The notes beneath the pieces are model-generated. The model did not search any database. It was given only the letters and a program-made list of their open reading frames with translations, and was not told where the DNA came from. DNA of 64,000 nucleotides from Pantoea vagans (lineage in GTDB: Bacteria > Pseudomonadota > Gammaproteobacteria > Enterobacterales > Enterobacteriaceae): NCBI RefSeq assembly GCF_001506165.1, contig NZ_CP011427.1:2108001-2172000 (forward strand). Direction: 5' to 3'. Both the position numbers and the translations under genes were made by a program. This document shows, piece by piece, positions 1 through 6,645 of the stretch. Within the stretch, counting starts at the first letter, position 1. Every line of letters starts with the position of its first letter.

Positions 1-826
1 AACTGTCGACCGCGTCTTCCCCCAACGAGCGACCACTGTGCAACGCGCCAAAATAGCAACCAAGCGTGGTGCTGGCATTATGGGCAATGATGGCAGTGAT
101 GCGCGGATGGTGATGCAGCAGGTCCTGTGTCAACGTCGAGACACTCTGTTGGCGTTCGTCACACTCGATGATCCAGTCGGCACGAAACGGCAATCCGTAT
201 TGCACTAAGGTGGCACAATAGCCGCCAATCCTCTCGGCGCGGGTTAAGGATGAACCCAATCCCCCCACCCACGCGATGCGCTGATGGCCCTGACGAATCA
301 GATATTCAGTCGCGATACGTGCAGCCTGGCTGTTGTCCGGACGCAGTGAATCCACCTTATCCAGGCTGCTGGCACGGGCCGCGCAGATCAAAGCAATGTT
401 CTGCTCCCGTGCCTGCACAATTAACGTCTCCGCCTGCGCCACCGCGCCGCCAAGCACAATGCCATCGGCACCCTGCGCCGCCAGGGAATCGAAACAGCGC
501 TGCAGATTTTGCCCGTGCTGACCACTTTGCGTCAGCACTAACACTTTACCCTGCGCCTCAAGGACCTCACTCAGACCGGCGGTCATCGCGGCATAAAAGG
601 GTTGGCTGAGATCGCGTACGATCAGGCCAATCACCCCGCTCTCCCCACCGCGCAAAATCGACGCTGAACGGTTACGCACATAGCCGAGTTGCTCAATCGC
701 CTGGTTCACCCGCTCCGCCGTCGCCGACGAGATGCGCCCTTTACCTGAGAGCACCAGAGAGACAGTAGAGACCGATACCCCGGCAGCCTGTGCGACATCG
801 TGGATAGTGGTTTTTTGCTGGGACAT
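1..826 (-). CDS. malI: Maltose regulon repressor MalI, C-terminus cut by window edge
   Basis: LacI/GalR-family repressor of malXY. The reading frame runs open from the ATG at 826 to the window edge (275 codons seen). The N-terminus carries the LacI helix-turn-helix (TIHDVAQAAGVSVSTVSLVL), followed by the periplasmic-binding-protein-like sensor domain. Sequence and position match E. coli MalI throughout. It is divergent from malX and faces two MalI-type operators. By family knowledge it represses malX-malY. With malX interrupted by the prophage, its main remaining target would be its own gene and the malX 5' stub. Confidence 0.95.
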   Translation of the reverse strand, partial: MSQQKTTIHDVAQAAGVSVSTVSLVLSGKGRISSATAERVNQAIEQLGYVRNRSASILRGGESGVIGLIVRDLSQPFYAAMTAGLSEVLEAQGKVLVLTQSGQHGQNLQRCFDSLAAQGADGIVLGGAVAQAETLIVQAREQNIALICAARASSLDKVDSLRPDNSQAARIATEYLIRQGHQRIAWVGGLGSSLTRAERIGGYCATLVQYGLPFRADWIIECDERQQSVSTLTQDLLHHHPRITAIIAHNASTTLGCYFGALHSGRSLGEDAVDS

Positions 827-863
827 CGCGTTCCGTTTCCAACAACTGATGAAGAAACAAAGA

Positions 864-879
864 GGTAAAACGTTACACT
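864..879. promoter_or_regulatory. Putative MalI operator, malI side
   Basis: GGTAAAACGTTACACT shares the first 11 bases with the better operator at 943-958 but has a poor right half. It lies about 40 bp upstream of malI, where autorepression is expected. Assigned by similarity to the known E. coli MalI site GATAAAACGTTTTATC. Confidence 0.5.
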
Positions 880-917
880 GATTTCTGGAAAAATAAAGCC
901 CAGCATTAGTCATGCTT

Positions 918-933
918 TGTGACTATAAACACG
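918..933. promoter_or_regulatory. Possible CRP site for malX/malI
   Basis: TGTGACTATAAACACG has a perfect left CRP half-site (TGTGA) with 6-bp spacing to a weak right half. CRP activates the divergent malX/malI promoters in E. coli, so the position fits. The match alone is weak. Confidence 0.35.
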
Positions 934-942
934 AAAACGCAT

Positions 943-958
943 GGTAAAACGTTTTATC
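943..958. promoter_or_regulatory. MalI operator, malX side
   Basis: GGTAAAACGTTTTATC differs by one base from the E. coli MalI operator. It is a near-perfect palindrome centred on ACGT, located about 48 bp upstream of the malX ATG. Confidence 0.8.
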
Positions 959-1005
959 ATTGTTTACCTAATTGATTACTTACCCCCTTTTTGCCAGGAG
1001 AGACT

Positions 1006-1198
1006 ATGTCCGCCAGCCGACCCAAAATGTCACTTTGGGAATTTTTCCAGAGTCTGGGTAAAACCTTTATGTTGCCTGTTGCCCTGCTGTCGTTCTGCGG
1101 CATCCTGCTGGGAATAGGCAGCTCACTCAGCAGCCATGATGTGCTGACGCTGATCCCGATGCTCGATCAGCCACTGCTGCAGTATCTGTTTATCTGGA
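1006..1198 (+). pseudogene. malX: malX 5' fragment (PTS maltose/glucose IIBC), cut by prophage
   Basis: First 64 codons of MalX, an EIICB permease of the glucose family. The start is the ATG at 1006 with AGGAG just upstream; the earlier in-frame TTG at 991 lies before this ribosome binding site. The reading frame matches E. coli MalX to Phe-Ile-Trp, then enters phage sequence at the attL core and stops at 1275. The missing 465 codons are at 53334-54731. Position 1198 is the first base of codon 65, so excision re-creates the frame exactly. As it stands the fragment encodes only the first membrane region and is not functional. Confidence 0.95.
1192..1198. other. attL: attL core of the prophage
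   Basis: ATCTGGA occurs here at the end of the malX 5' fragment and at 53328-53334 at the start of the malX 3' fragment. The flanks TTT/TTC extend it imperfectly to 10 bp. This is the only short direct repeat needed to rejoin malX in frame. Confidence 0.85.
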
Positions 1199-1263
1199 GA
1201 GAGGGGATTAGGAAACGGAAGTCGACTGAAGTCGCAACGTATCACGGTTTTTGTCAGAGCCTT

Positions 1264-1319
1264 ACCGCAAAATGATTCACTACATAGCACGTAGTAACAT
1301 CGTTTTGCGGTAATTTTTT
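1264..1319 (+). terminator. Inverted repeat and terminator just inside attL
   Basis: ACCGCAAAA (1264-1272) pairs with TTTTGCGGT (1303-1311), and ACTAC with GTAGT inside. A T-run follows (1314-1319). It would stop transcripts entering from the malX promoter. Confidence 0.6.
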
Positions 1320-1338
1320 GCCCCATACATGCCCCACT
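1319..1338. repeat. Probable integrase arm-type sites, left
   Basis: TGCCCCATACATGCCCCACT holds two TGCCCCA direct repeats. A near copy, TGCCCCACCGATGCCCCACT, lies at 53247-53266 inside the 3' end of int, so the pair flanks the element about 120 bp and 60 bp from the cores. This is the expected layout for tyrosine-recombinase arm sites. Confidence 0.6.
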
Positions 1339-1380
1339 CAAATGTTCGTCCCGCTCTTACCATAAAGCTAAAAAACCTCT

Positions 1381-1695
1381 GCCGCTTCGCTAGATTTTGT
1401 TTAGGACCATCCTAATATCTAATTGTCACTTCGATTTCTTTTGATGTTGACCACTAGCTCATTGGAAATGTTAGACACAGTATTGTGTCTGGCCCGGATG
1501 ACCGGACTCATCCGGGCTTTTTATTTACTTTGGGGTGGTGTGCCTTGAGTCCTTGTACATCGTCAGCATTCACACATTCAGAACATCTTTCACTTTCATC
1601 ACTCACCCTCAGAACTTGATACCGATTAAAAATGCTCGCCGCTTCGCTAGCTATTAATTGATGCCATCCTAAAATTAGGGTGTCGCTTCTACTTA
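1381..1695 (+). repeat. Repeated leader module upstream of small-RNA units
   Basis: Two copies, at 1381-1436 and 1638-1695, share GCCGCTTCGCTAG, then CCATCCTAA about 15 bp later, then GTC(A/G)CTTC. A weaker third copy (CTTCCTAATAT, then CTAATT) is at 2166-2195. TAATAT and TAAAAT sit at the same place in the two best copies and could be -10 boxes, but no good -35 is visible. The copies precede terminators at 1492 and 1745. Confidence 0.5.
1437..1527 (+). ncRNA. Small RNA candidate 1: hairpin plus terminator
   Basis: Hairpin AGACACA/TGTGTCT (1473-1490) is followed one base later by a 10-bp terminator helix, GCCCGGATGA/TCATCCGGGC (1492-1517), and a T-run. The 10 bases TGGAAATGTT at 1463-1472 recur before the same architecture at 3237-3246. 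The start is a guess from the upstream repeat. Confidence 0.5.
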
Positions 1696-1777
1696 CCTGT
1701 ACTAACGACAAACTCCGATTGATCATGATTCGCACCTTTTGTGCAGCCCGTAGGCCATCTGTGACGGGCTTTTTATT
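1690..1777 (+). ncRNA. Small RNA candidate 2: hairpin plus terminator
   Basis: Hairpin GCAC/GTGC (1732-1744) abuts terminator helix AGCCCGT/ACGGGCT (1745-1770) and a T-rich tail. It lies downstream of the second leader repeat. The start is not determined. Confidence 0.4.
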
Positions 1778-1869
1778 TTTGTAACTATCACTTCCGAAAC
1801 GGCACCAAATCCCCTAATCATCTCAGCAAATTCTTATCATGGAACTTTTCGGAACGTTCAAGAAACTAT

Positions 1870-1975
1870 TGCTATAATAGCGACGTATTCATATACACAC
1901 AGCAACCGTTATGCGTACGAAAAGAGAATTTCTCATTGAACGAATTTTTACCCGCCTCTGTGCGGGTTTTTTTGT
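1870..1975 (+). ncRNA. Small RNA candidate 3 with extended -10 promoter
   Basis: TGCTATAAT at 1870-1878 is a good extended -10 element, predicting a start near 1886. The transcript would end at the terminator ACCCGC/GCGGGT (1951-1968) with seven Ts, giving about 90 nt. No convincing reading frame with a ribosome binding site lies between. Confidence 0.5.
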
Positions 1976-2002
1976 GTTTAAAGACTGGATTATCCAAGGA
2001 CG

Positions 2003-2112
2003 ATCGTTATCATAAAGGCGTTCCAGTTCTCCTCGGAACTACCAACACTCCATTGATATGTCAGGCATTTAATTATTGCCGCCCGGACTCCATTGCTCCG
2101 GGCTTTTTTTGT
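2003..2112 (+). ncRNA. Small RNA candidate 4: hairpin plus terminator
   Basis: GGCA/TGCC hairpin (2064-2080) directly abuts GCCCGGA/TCCGGGC (2081-2103) followed by T7. It has the same two-hairpin layout as the units at 1473, 2823 and 3248. The 5' end is unknown. Confidence 0.5.
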
Positions 2113-2354
2113 GCCAAAAACGGTTACACCTGTATTCAGGCTTACCGGAGATTAATTGACTTCAGCCTTCCTAATATTTCTAATTACATTCCAGAATTAA
2201 CACTTTACTTACAAAGGTTAATTTTTGTTCCTAATTTTCAGACTATTACACTGTAATCAGATAATTTAACGAACCAAATTTTGTTGTAAGAGTGTTACAT
2301 TTTCCATTCAACATTAGTGATGTGATGTTGTACGTTACAAACTCCAATTTAACG

Positions 2355-2383
2355 CCCGCTCCATTTTGGAAGCGGGTTTTTTT
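2355..2383 (+). terminator. Plus-strand terminator in accessory array
   Basis: CCCGCT (2355-2360) pairs with AGCGGG (2371-2376), followed by T7. Between 2113 and 2355 no supported gene is seen. Confidence 0.7.
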
Positions 2384-2472
2384 CGTCTAAGCGGCTCAGA
2401 TCACAATAATCAACGTAGGAAAGAGCATGATGAATACAAACCAGAAGGTACGATAGTTTCCCCCCAAAGGTT

Positions 2473-2510
2473 GCCCGCGCTTAATCTCACTAGGATCGCG
2501 GGCTTTTTTT
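2473..2510 (+). terminator. Plus-strand terminator in accessory array
   Basis: GCCCGCG (2473-2479) pairs with CGCGGGC (2497-2503), followed by T7. No supported gene lies between it and the previous terminator. Confidence 0.7.
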
Positions 2511-2709
2511 GTGTAAGTAGACTAGATTTAAACTGGTACAGTCGGAAACGTGGAGGCGAGAATGCGATATCTTTTGCTGCCAGGTATTACTACGATTTTG
2601 CTAGTAGTTGTTGTGTTTCTGATGCAAGCACACTGGAGTCCCATGCTGTGATGACCGACCCCATCACAGCAGGCCAATAAGAACTATAAAAGATTACGCT
2701 GAACTCTCC

Positions 2710-2746
2710 GCACAGGGTGAACTCAAGGCACCCTGTGCTTTTTTTT
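2710..2746 (+). terminator. Strong plus-strand terminator in accessory array
   Basis: A perfect 10-bp helix, GCACAGGGTG/CACCCTGTGC (2710-2738), followed by eight Ts. The stretch 2511-2709 upstream has no gene I can support. Confidence 0.8.
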
Positions 2747-2764
2747 ATAGGCATCCTAGCAAAT

Positions 2765-2868
2765 TAAAAGCCTCATGCTATTTTTACACTGTCCCGTTCC
2801 AAACGGTATGACATCAGTTGCAGGCATAATATTTGCCGCCCGGATTACTTTGCTCCGGGCCTTTTTTG
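2765..2868 (+). ncRNA. Small RNA candidate 5: hairpin plus terminator
   Basis: GGCA/TGCC hairpin (2823-2837) abuts GCCCGGA/TCCGGGC (2838-2860) and a T-run. It is almost the same as the unit at 2064-2110. TGCTATTTT at 2777-2785 may be an extended -10. Confidence 0.5.
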
Positions 2869-2880
2869 CACAGAAGTGAT

Positions 2881-3081
2881 TCAACGGTTGTGCTGACGCA
2901 GCAAGTCCAAGACAACATCTACAGCTAAGTGGTAGTCATCTCCTTCAAAATTTTGCTTTACAACTTCTGTCAGAGAATCCTTAGTAAGCTCTTTTTGCTC
3001 TTCAAGAATGCACATGAGGGCCCCGCCTAATACCCCAATTACACGTGAGTGAAGATTTTCAAAATACTTTGCATCCTTCAT
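2881..3081 (-). CDS. Small conserved-looking phage protein, unknown function
   Basis: 66-residue acidic, helical protein with a clear ribosome binding site (GGAG) before the ATG at 3081. It has no membrane segment or cysteine pair. The N-terminal pattern (RVIGVLGGALMCIL) loosely recalls the DUF2767 family, but this is not secure. It is read leftward into the terminator array and is bracketed by plus-strand terminators at 2838 and 3264. Confidence 0.55.
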   Translation of the reverse strand: MKDAKYFENLHSRVIGVLGGALMCILEEQKELTKDSLTEVVKQNFEGDDYHLAVDVVLDLLRQHNR

Positions 3082-3230
3082 GGCGCACTCCGAGAATGAG
3101 AATTGTCTTAATCATTCTATATCATCCTGTAAAGAGTGAATTTTTGATTGGTCTCATCAGCAAAAAATAAAAGGCATACTAATATTCTTAAGTCCTGACT
3201 GCTTCCCCGTAGTTGAGGTCATGCTCTTAC

Positions 3231-3298
3231 TCTTAATGGAAATGTTTGGCATAAACTGATGCCGCCCGGGTGACTGATGTTTCCCGGGCTTTTTATTT
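3231..3298 (+). ncRNA. Small RNA candidate 6: hairpin plus terminator
   Basis: TGGAAATGTT (3237-3246), hairpin GGCAT/ATGCC (3248-3263), then terminator GCCCGGG/CCCGGGC (3264-3289) and a T-rich tail. The hairpin replaces AGACACA/TGTGTCT of candidate 1 by compensated changes. Confidence 0.5.
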
Positions 3299-3305
3299 TT
3301 AGGCA

Positions 3306-3695
3306 TTAAATTGGTGACCCATCCTGTTCGTGTATTGCGGTAACCTCGTGCGTTACCACTCCTACCACGGCCACATCCTCGAGTTGATCATCATCCAGAG
3401 TCAGTCCGTCATCGGTGATAATACGACTGGGATGTAGAAAGGCATGCCCCCATTCGTAATTTCCTGAGAGGTCCAGCAGAACAGCGTCACCATTCTGCGG
3501 TCGCCGCTTCTCGTCTACGATGCAACTTCGCCCATTCCACTCCACCAGGTAACAGGTACTGCTGGTTGTCATCAATTTCTGAACCGGGAGAGTCACCTCG
3601 CAACCGGCAGATCCGAATATCGAGTAGTGTAAGCCGGGGACAACATTTCCCTCTTCATTGCCCACGCTTTCTGAGTACTCTGCCCTGCGAACCAT
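3306..3695 (-). CDS. UmuD/S24-fold protein lacking the catalytic lysine
   Basis: 129 residues. The segment from about residue 48 to the end aligns by pattern with the C-terminal domain of UmuD/LexA-type S24 peptidases. NGRSC stands where GDSM is expected, RPQNGDAVLLDL matches the second strand, and VAVVGVVTHEV matches the UmuD ending. The serine is kept in a changed context, but the position of the catalytic lysine reads Gly/His, so autocleavage is doubtful. It lies downstream of the LexA-controlled gene at 3891-4142 on the same strand and may share its SOS promoter. UmuD-like proteins in other phages modulate SOS mutagenesis; the role here is inferred. Confidence 0.5.
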   Translation of the reverse strand: MVRRAEYSESVGNEEGNVVPGLHYSIFGSAGCEVTLPVQKLMTTSSTCYLVEWNGRSCIVDEKRRPQNGDAVLLDLSGNYEWGHAFLHPSRIITDDGLTLDDDQLEDVAVVGVVTHEVTAIHEQDGSPI

Positions 3696-3890
3696 ATTTC
3701 CCCCTTCCCGCTCTGCTTAAGGCCGTCTACTAAACGCCAAACTTCTGGCTTGTGGTTTGTGGTCGTCTAAGAGATTGAGCTGTGAAATGCCTTGGCTAAA
3801 AGTCGCCGAGCATTGCGCCTGCTTTCGTATAGCGCCGGATGAACGATGCGCTGAAGACATAGCACGAGTCCACATCAACCGGCGCGAAAA

Positions 3891-4142
3891 TCACATCCCA
3901 CCATTGGGATTGAAAACCTGAAACACGCGCTCTTCACCGTTTCTAGGGGAAATGTCGCGGAACGTCGTTGTGTTGGTTTCAATCCACTTATTTGCTTCAC
4001 TCAGGGAATACTCCCATTTGTAACGTTTAAGCACTGCAACAAAGTCGACTGTACTTATTGTTAAACGGCCCTCTACATCACGTTTAAGCGCCTGCCTGAA
4101 AGCCATCTTGATTTCATAGTCACGAGGCATTGTCATTACCAT
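3891..4142 (-). CDS. SOS-controlled small phage protein, unknown function
   Basis: 83 residues, or 81 or 79 if one of the closely spaced in-frame ATGs is used. It is a basic-to-neutral soluble protein with no recognised domain. A perfect LexA box lies 9 bp upstream of the first ATG, so expression should rise on DNA damage. In phages this position is used by antirepressors (Tum type), DinI-like proteins or UmuD homologues. Tum-like function is possible but not shown by sequence. Confidence 0.65.
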   Translation of the reverse strand: MVMTMPRDYEIKMAFRQALKRDVEGRLTISTVDFVAVLKRYKWEYSLSEANKWIETNTTTFRDISPRNGEERVFQVFNPNGGM

Positions 4143-4150
4143 TCAATAGG

Positions 4151-4168
4151 ACTGTATGTGCATACAGT
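4151..4168. promoter_or_regulatory. LexA (SOS) box
   Basis: ACTGTATGTGCATACAGT is a perfect palindrome with CTG-N10-CAG, matching the LexA consensus. It overlaps the expected promoter of the leftward gene that starts at 4142. Confidence 0.9.
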
Positions 4169-4333
4169 ATTATTTGTAAAAAGGAGTCTTTCAAGATCGT
4201 TAAGGTGAGGTTTTCGTAAAGCCTTTGGCGCATAACGAGATTTATTTTTTTTAATTGCTCCGTTTTGACAAATCATTTTGGAAACCTAAGCTTTATTAGC
4301 AACATACCGTTGCTTTCATGGACTGGGGAAATT

Positions 4334-4504
4334 ATGAAGAAGTTTTTAAGCGGATTAATCATTATTACAGGCCTTGTGACGCTGGCAGGATGCCATCATG
4401 AAAGCCCTGCTGTAGGCCATGATGGTCGACCACATGCACCAAGCGGCGAATCAGTACCTGGCGGCCCGCTGGGCAAAGGCCCGGCTGGTCAACCACAGAG
4501 TTAG
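4334..4504 (+). CDS. Small lipoprotein, phage moron
   Basis: 56 residues. Signal peptide with lipobox LAGC (Cys about residue 20), then a Gly/Pro/His-rich tail of about 36 residues. The ATG at 4334 is preceded by GGGGAA. The gene is followed after 5 bp by its own terminator (4510-4535), so it is a self-contained plus-strand transcription unit against the leftward tail operon. It probably changes the lysogen's envelope, perhaps as an exclusion factor (inference from position). Confidence 0.65.
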   Translation: MKKFLSGLIIITGLVTLAGCHHESPAVGHDGRPHAPSGESVPGGPLGKGPAGQPQS

Positions 4505-4509
4505 TCAGT

Positions 4510-4535
4510 GCCCGGCCACTGTGCCGGGCTTTTTT
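4510..4535 (+). terminator. Terminator of the small lipoprotein gene
   Basis: GCCCGGC (4510-4516) pairs with GCCGGGC (4523-4529), then T6. Confidence 0.85.
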
Positions 4536-4689
4536 ATGCTCCAGCACAGAACAATCCTAACCTCACTTTTGTAAGACCATTCCCACATCACTGCACTTCA
4601 CACAGTTTTAGCCTAATAGAGCTACACGCATACAGGATGTTGCGCGTTAGCGTACGAGTTTGCAGGTTAACCCTGCCATGAAACACTTT

Positions 4690-4713
4690 GCCCGCCGCTG
4701 AGCGGGCTTTTTT
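4690..4713 (+). terminator. Plus-strand terminator in accessory array
   Basis: GCCCGC (4690-4695) pairs with GCGGGC (4702-4707), then T6. No supported gene lies in 4536-4689; a short RNA is possible. Confidence 0.7.
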
Positions 4714-4832
4714 ATACGTGTTGCATGTAAAGGACGGCGGTAAAGAATTTTAAGTGGAGAGGATTGGAGTGAGCGACTAACCTTTGATCACCCACCCCGT
4801 AGTCTGCTTTAAGACGGGCGCGGTACATATCT

Positions 4833-4854
4833 GCCCCGTCGCCGGGGCTTTTTT
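4833..4854 (+). terminator. Last plus-strand terminator of the array, facing tfa
   Basis: GCCCCG/CGGGGC (4833-4848) then T6. It abuts the stop codon of the leftward tail-fibre assembly gene. No gene is seen in 4714-4832. Confidence 0.7.
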
Positions 4855-5308
4855 ACGCAGTTGGCTTTATCGGCCACTGAATATTAGGTGCATCACTGAT
4901 GTTGGTATCGTTCAGAACGTCAATGTAATCCATCCATGCATTAAGTGATTCAGTCTCAGCATCGCTAAGTTTGCGGCCCATCAAAAGCTTGGTCTGCCAT
5001 ACAGTGATGGCTTGAGTGGCTTCATCAAGTAAGCTCTTCCGTTCAGACGTGGCAATCGCCTGATAATCAGGAGGAGGTATTAGCTCAAGCCGAGGTCCCT
5101 TTTCGTCAAAAATCTGATAATATCCAGCAGGGCAATTCCAAAAATTTCGGTACTCTTCGATGTTCATTTCAACCAAATCATCAGGTTTTTCTAGGTATGT
5201 ATCCATTGCGGAAGCCAAATAAAAACCGCCTTTTTCGATGCTGAAATAATACATTTCGACAAACTCAGATTCTGCATTGCTCTCGTTAAATTCCTTCGCT
5301 TCTGCCAT
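4853..5308 (-). CDS. tfa: Tail fibre assembly chaperone (Tfa family)
   Basis: 151 residues from the ATG at 5308. The N-terminal part (FYLASAMDTY...PADYYQIF-like spacing) and the C-terminal block WQTKLLMGRKLSDAETESLNAW... with a following W-P motif are typical of caudoviral Tfa proteins, which help fold and trimerise the fibre. It starts 3 bp after the fibre stop codon, the usual pairing. It is the last gene of the leftward late operon. Confidence 0.85.
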   Translation of the reverse strand: MAEAKEFNESNAESEFVEMYYFSIEKGGFYLASAMDTYLEKPDDLVEMNIEEYRNFWNCPAGYYQIFDEKGPRLELIPPPDYQAIATSERKSLLDEATQAITVWQTKLLMGRKLSDAETESLNAWMDYIDVLNDTNISDAPNIQWPIKPTA

Positions 5309-5310
5309 TT

Positions 5311-6258
5311 TCAATATCCAATTGCAATAAAGTTTATACGACAAGCACTACTAACCTGATCTTTAACGTGAATGTCAAAGCTTGTATTACGAGTGGTCGA
5401 GTAGTTTATTATCCAGCAACTTGTTGCACCCGTACTGTCCCCAAGCACCGGGATACACACCATACAAGCCGTTGGGAACGCAGCTGGATAAGTAATAGTC
5501 GTTTCGCCAGAAGTGTTCAATGTAACAACAGCTGAGTGAACGAGAACTATATAATTTCGAGTGCTTGTTGCAACAACGAATCGGTTTGTGGCCGGTGATG
5601 TGAAGCCCATGTTACTCAATGTTGAGTTCAGTAAGGCTGCTGTAGCGAATGATAATGAACCTAAGCCTGTAATGTTGTTACCACCCATGGCGAGAGCTCC
5701 AGATATAGTGCCACCGGATTTCTGAAGCGCCCCCGTTATTCTAGAATCATCGCCTGCAGCCACAGTACCAGAGGCTGTCCCAACATCCTTTGATGACGAA
5801 TTACCAAGATCACTTTTATTGGCTTTCTCGTCTAGAGAGGACTGAAAACCATTAAATTGGTCCGCAATATAACCCCAGCTTGGACCAGTAAACTTTGTCA
5901 GGTCTGGCAATGTTACGGTGACAGAAGTATCGCTGCTGAAAACCTTCTGCCAGTTCACCTTATCAAAGTTAAATCCTCGTATTGCCTTAGCCACATCAGC
6001 CGCGACCTGAGCCGTGATTCCGACGAGAGCTGCATTGGGAAGGGCCGTCCAAGCTAATCCTGAAGTAGTTGGTCCATCGTAGGCAGTGGTTAGCGTCAAT
6101 GCTGTAGCCGAACCAACAGCCTGGACACCAAGTGTATAAGTCACCCCACCAACAACGGCGACCACTAGGTCATTTACTTTTAATTCTGTAGCAAAGTTAG
6201 TGCCTGTACCAGTAACGTCGGTTGAACCACTGGTGAGCGTAATAGTACCTGCTGGCAT
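5311..6258 (-). CDS. Side tail fibre protein
   Basis: 315 residues from the ATG at 6258 (GGAGG upstream). The N-terminal repeat region (TITLTSGSTDVTGTGTNF) is the attachment-type domain found in phage fibres. The middle has a short helical segment (QSSLDEKANKSDL) and ALQKSGGTISGAL repeats, and the C-terminus is a beta-rich receptor-binding domain with several cysteines. It is shorter than lambda Stf. It likely sets host range together with the tail tip. Confidence 0.85.
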   Translation of the reverse strand: MPAGTITLTSGSTDVTGTGTNFATELKVNDLVVAVVGGVTYTLGVQAVGSATALTLTTAYDGPTTSGLAWTALPNAALVGITAQVAADVAKAIRGFNFDKVNWQKVFSSDTSVTVTLPDLTKFTGPSWGYIADQFNGFQSSLDEKANKSDLGNSSSKDVGTASGTVAAGDDSRITGALQKSGGTISGALAMGGNNITGLGSLSFATAALLNSTLSNMGFTSPATNRFVVATSTRNYIVLVHSAVVTLNTSGETTITYPAAFPTACMVCIPVLGDSTGATSCWIINYSTTRNTSFDIHVKDQVSSACRINFIAIGY

Positions 6259-6420
6259 CGTTTCCTCCGGGCAATAAGAAAACCCAGCGCTCAAGCCGGG
6301 CTATGTACTCATTTCTGCTCAAATCAAGTAAATAAATCGATCGATAAGATCTAAATCATTCACTTCAATCGAACTGGCTGAGGTGATTTCATGCTGTATA
6401 CAAAAGAGGAAGGTATTTAT

Positions 6421-6645
6421 ATGAAGATGACATTCACTATCTCTGTAGCGTTATTAGCTTTGTCAGGTTGCGCATCTAATACGCCACCAATCTGCTTTAA
6501 CAAAGCGAAAATCACCAATCGCATATATGACGTTGCTGTATTTAAAATTGAAAACGGTAAATACCTTGCTGGAAATCCATTTCATACATGGGCGGATAAG
6601 TCGCAATTTGTCGACACTTCAGAATGCGACAAATTAAACCCCTAA
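6421..6645 (+). CDS. cor: Phage exclusion lipoprotein, Cor family
   Basis: 74 residues from the ATG at 6421, with GAGGAAGG upstream. Signal peptide and lipobox LSGC (Cys about residue 17), then PPIC...YDVAVFKI...W(A)DKSQF...C, the pattern of Cor from phi80/N15-type phages. Cor is an outer-membrane lipoprotein that inactivates the ferrichrome receptor FhuA and blocks phages using it. The gene is on the opposite strand to the tail operon and overlaps the 3' end of the next tail gene by 12 bp, the classic moron position beside tail-tip genes. Confidence 0.8.
   Translation: MKMTFTISVALLALSGCASNTPPICFNKAKITNRIYDVAVFKIENGKYLAGNPFHTWADKSQFVDTSECDKLNP

Noticed and set aside
250..609. 119-residue plus-strand reading frame
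   Set aside because: It is the shadow of malI, which is open through the whole interval on the other strand.
1936..2256. 106-residue plus-strand protein in the attL array
   Set aside because: It spans two terminators and a small-RNA hairpin, has no ribosome binding site, and its composition is not protein-like.
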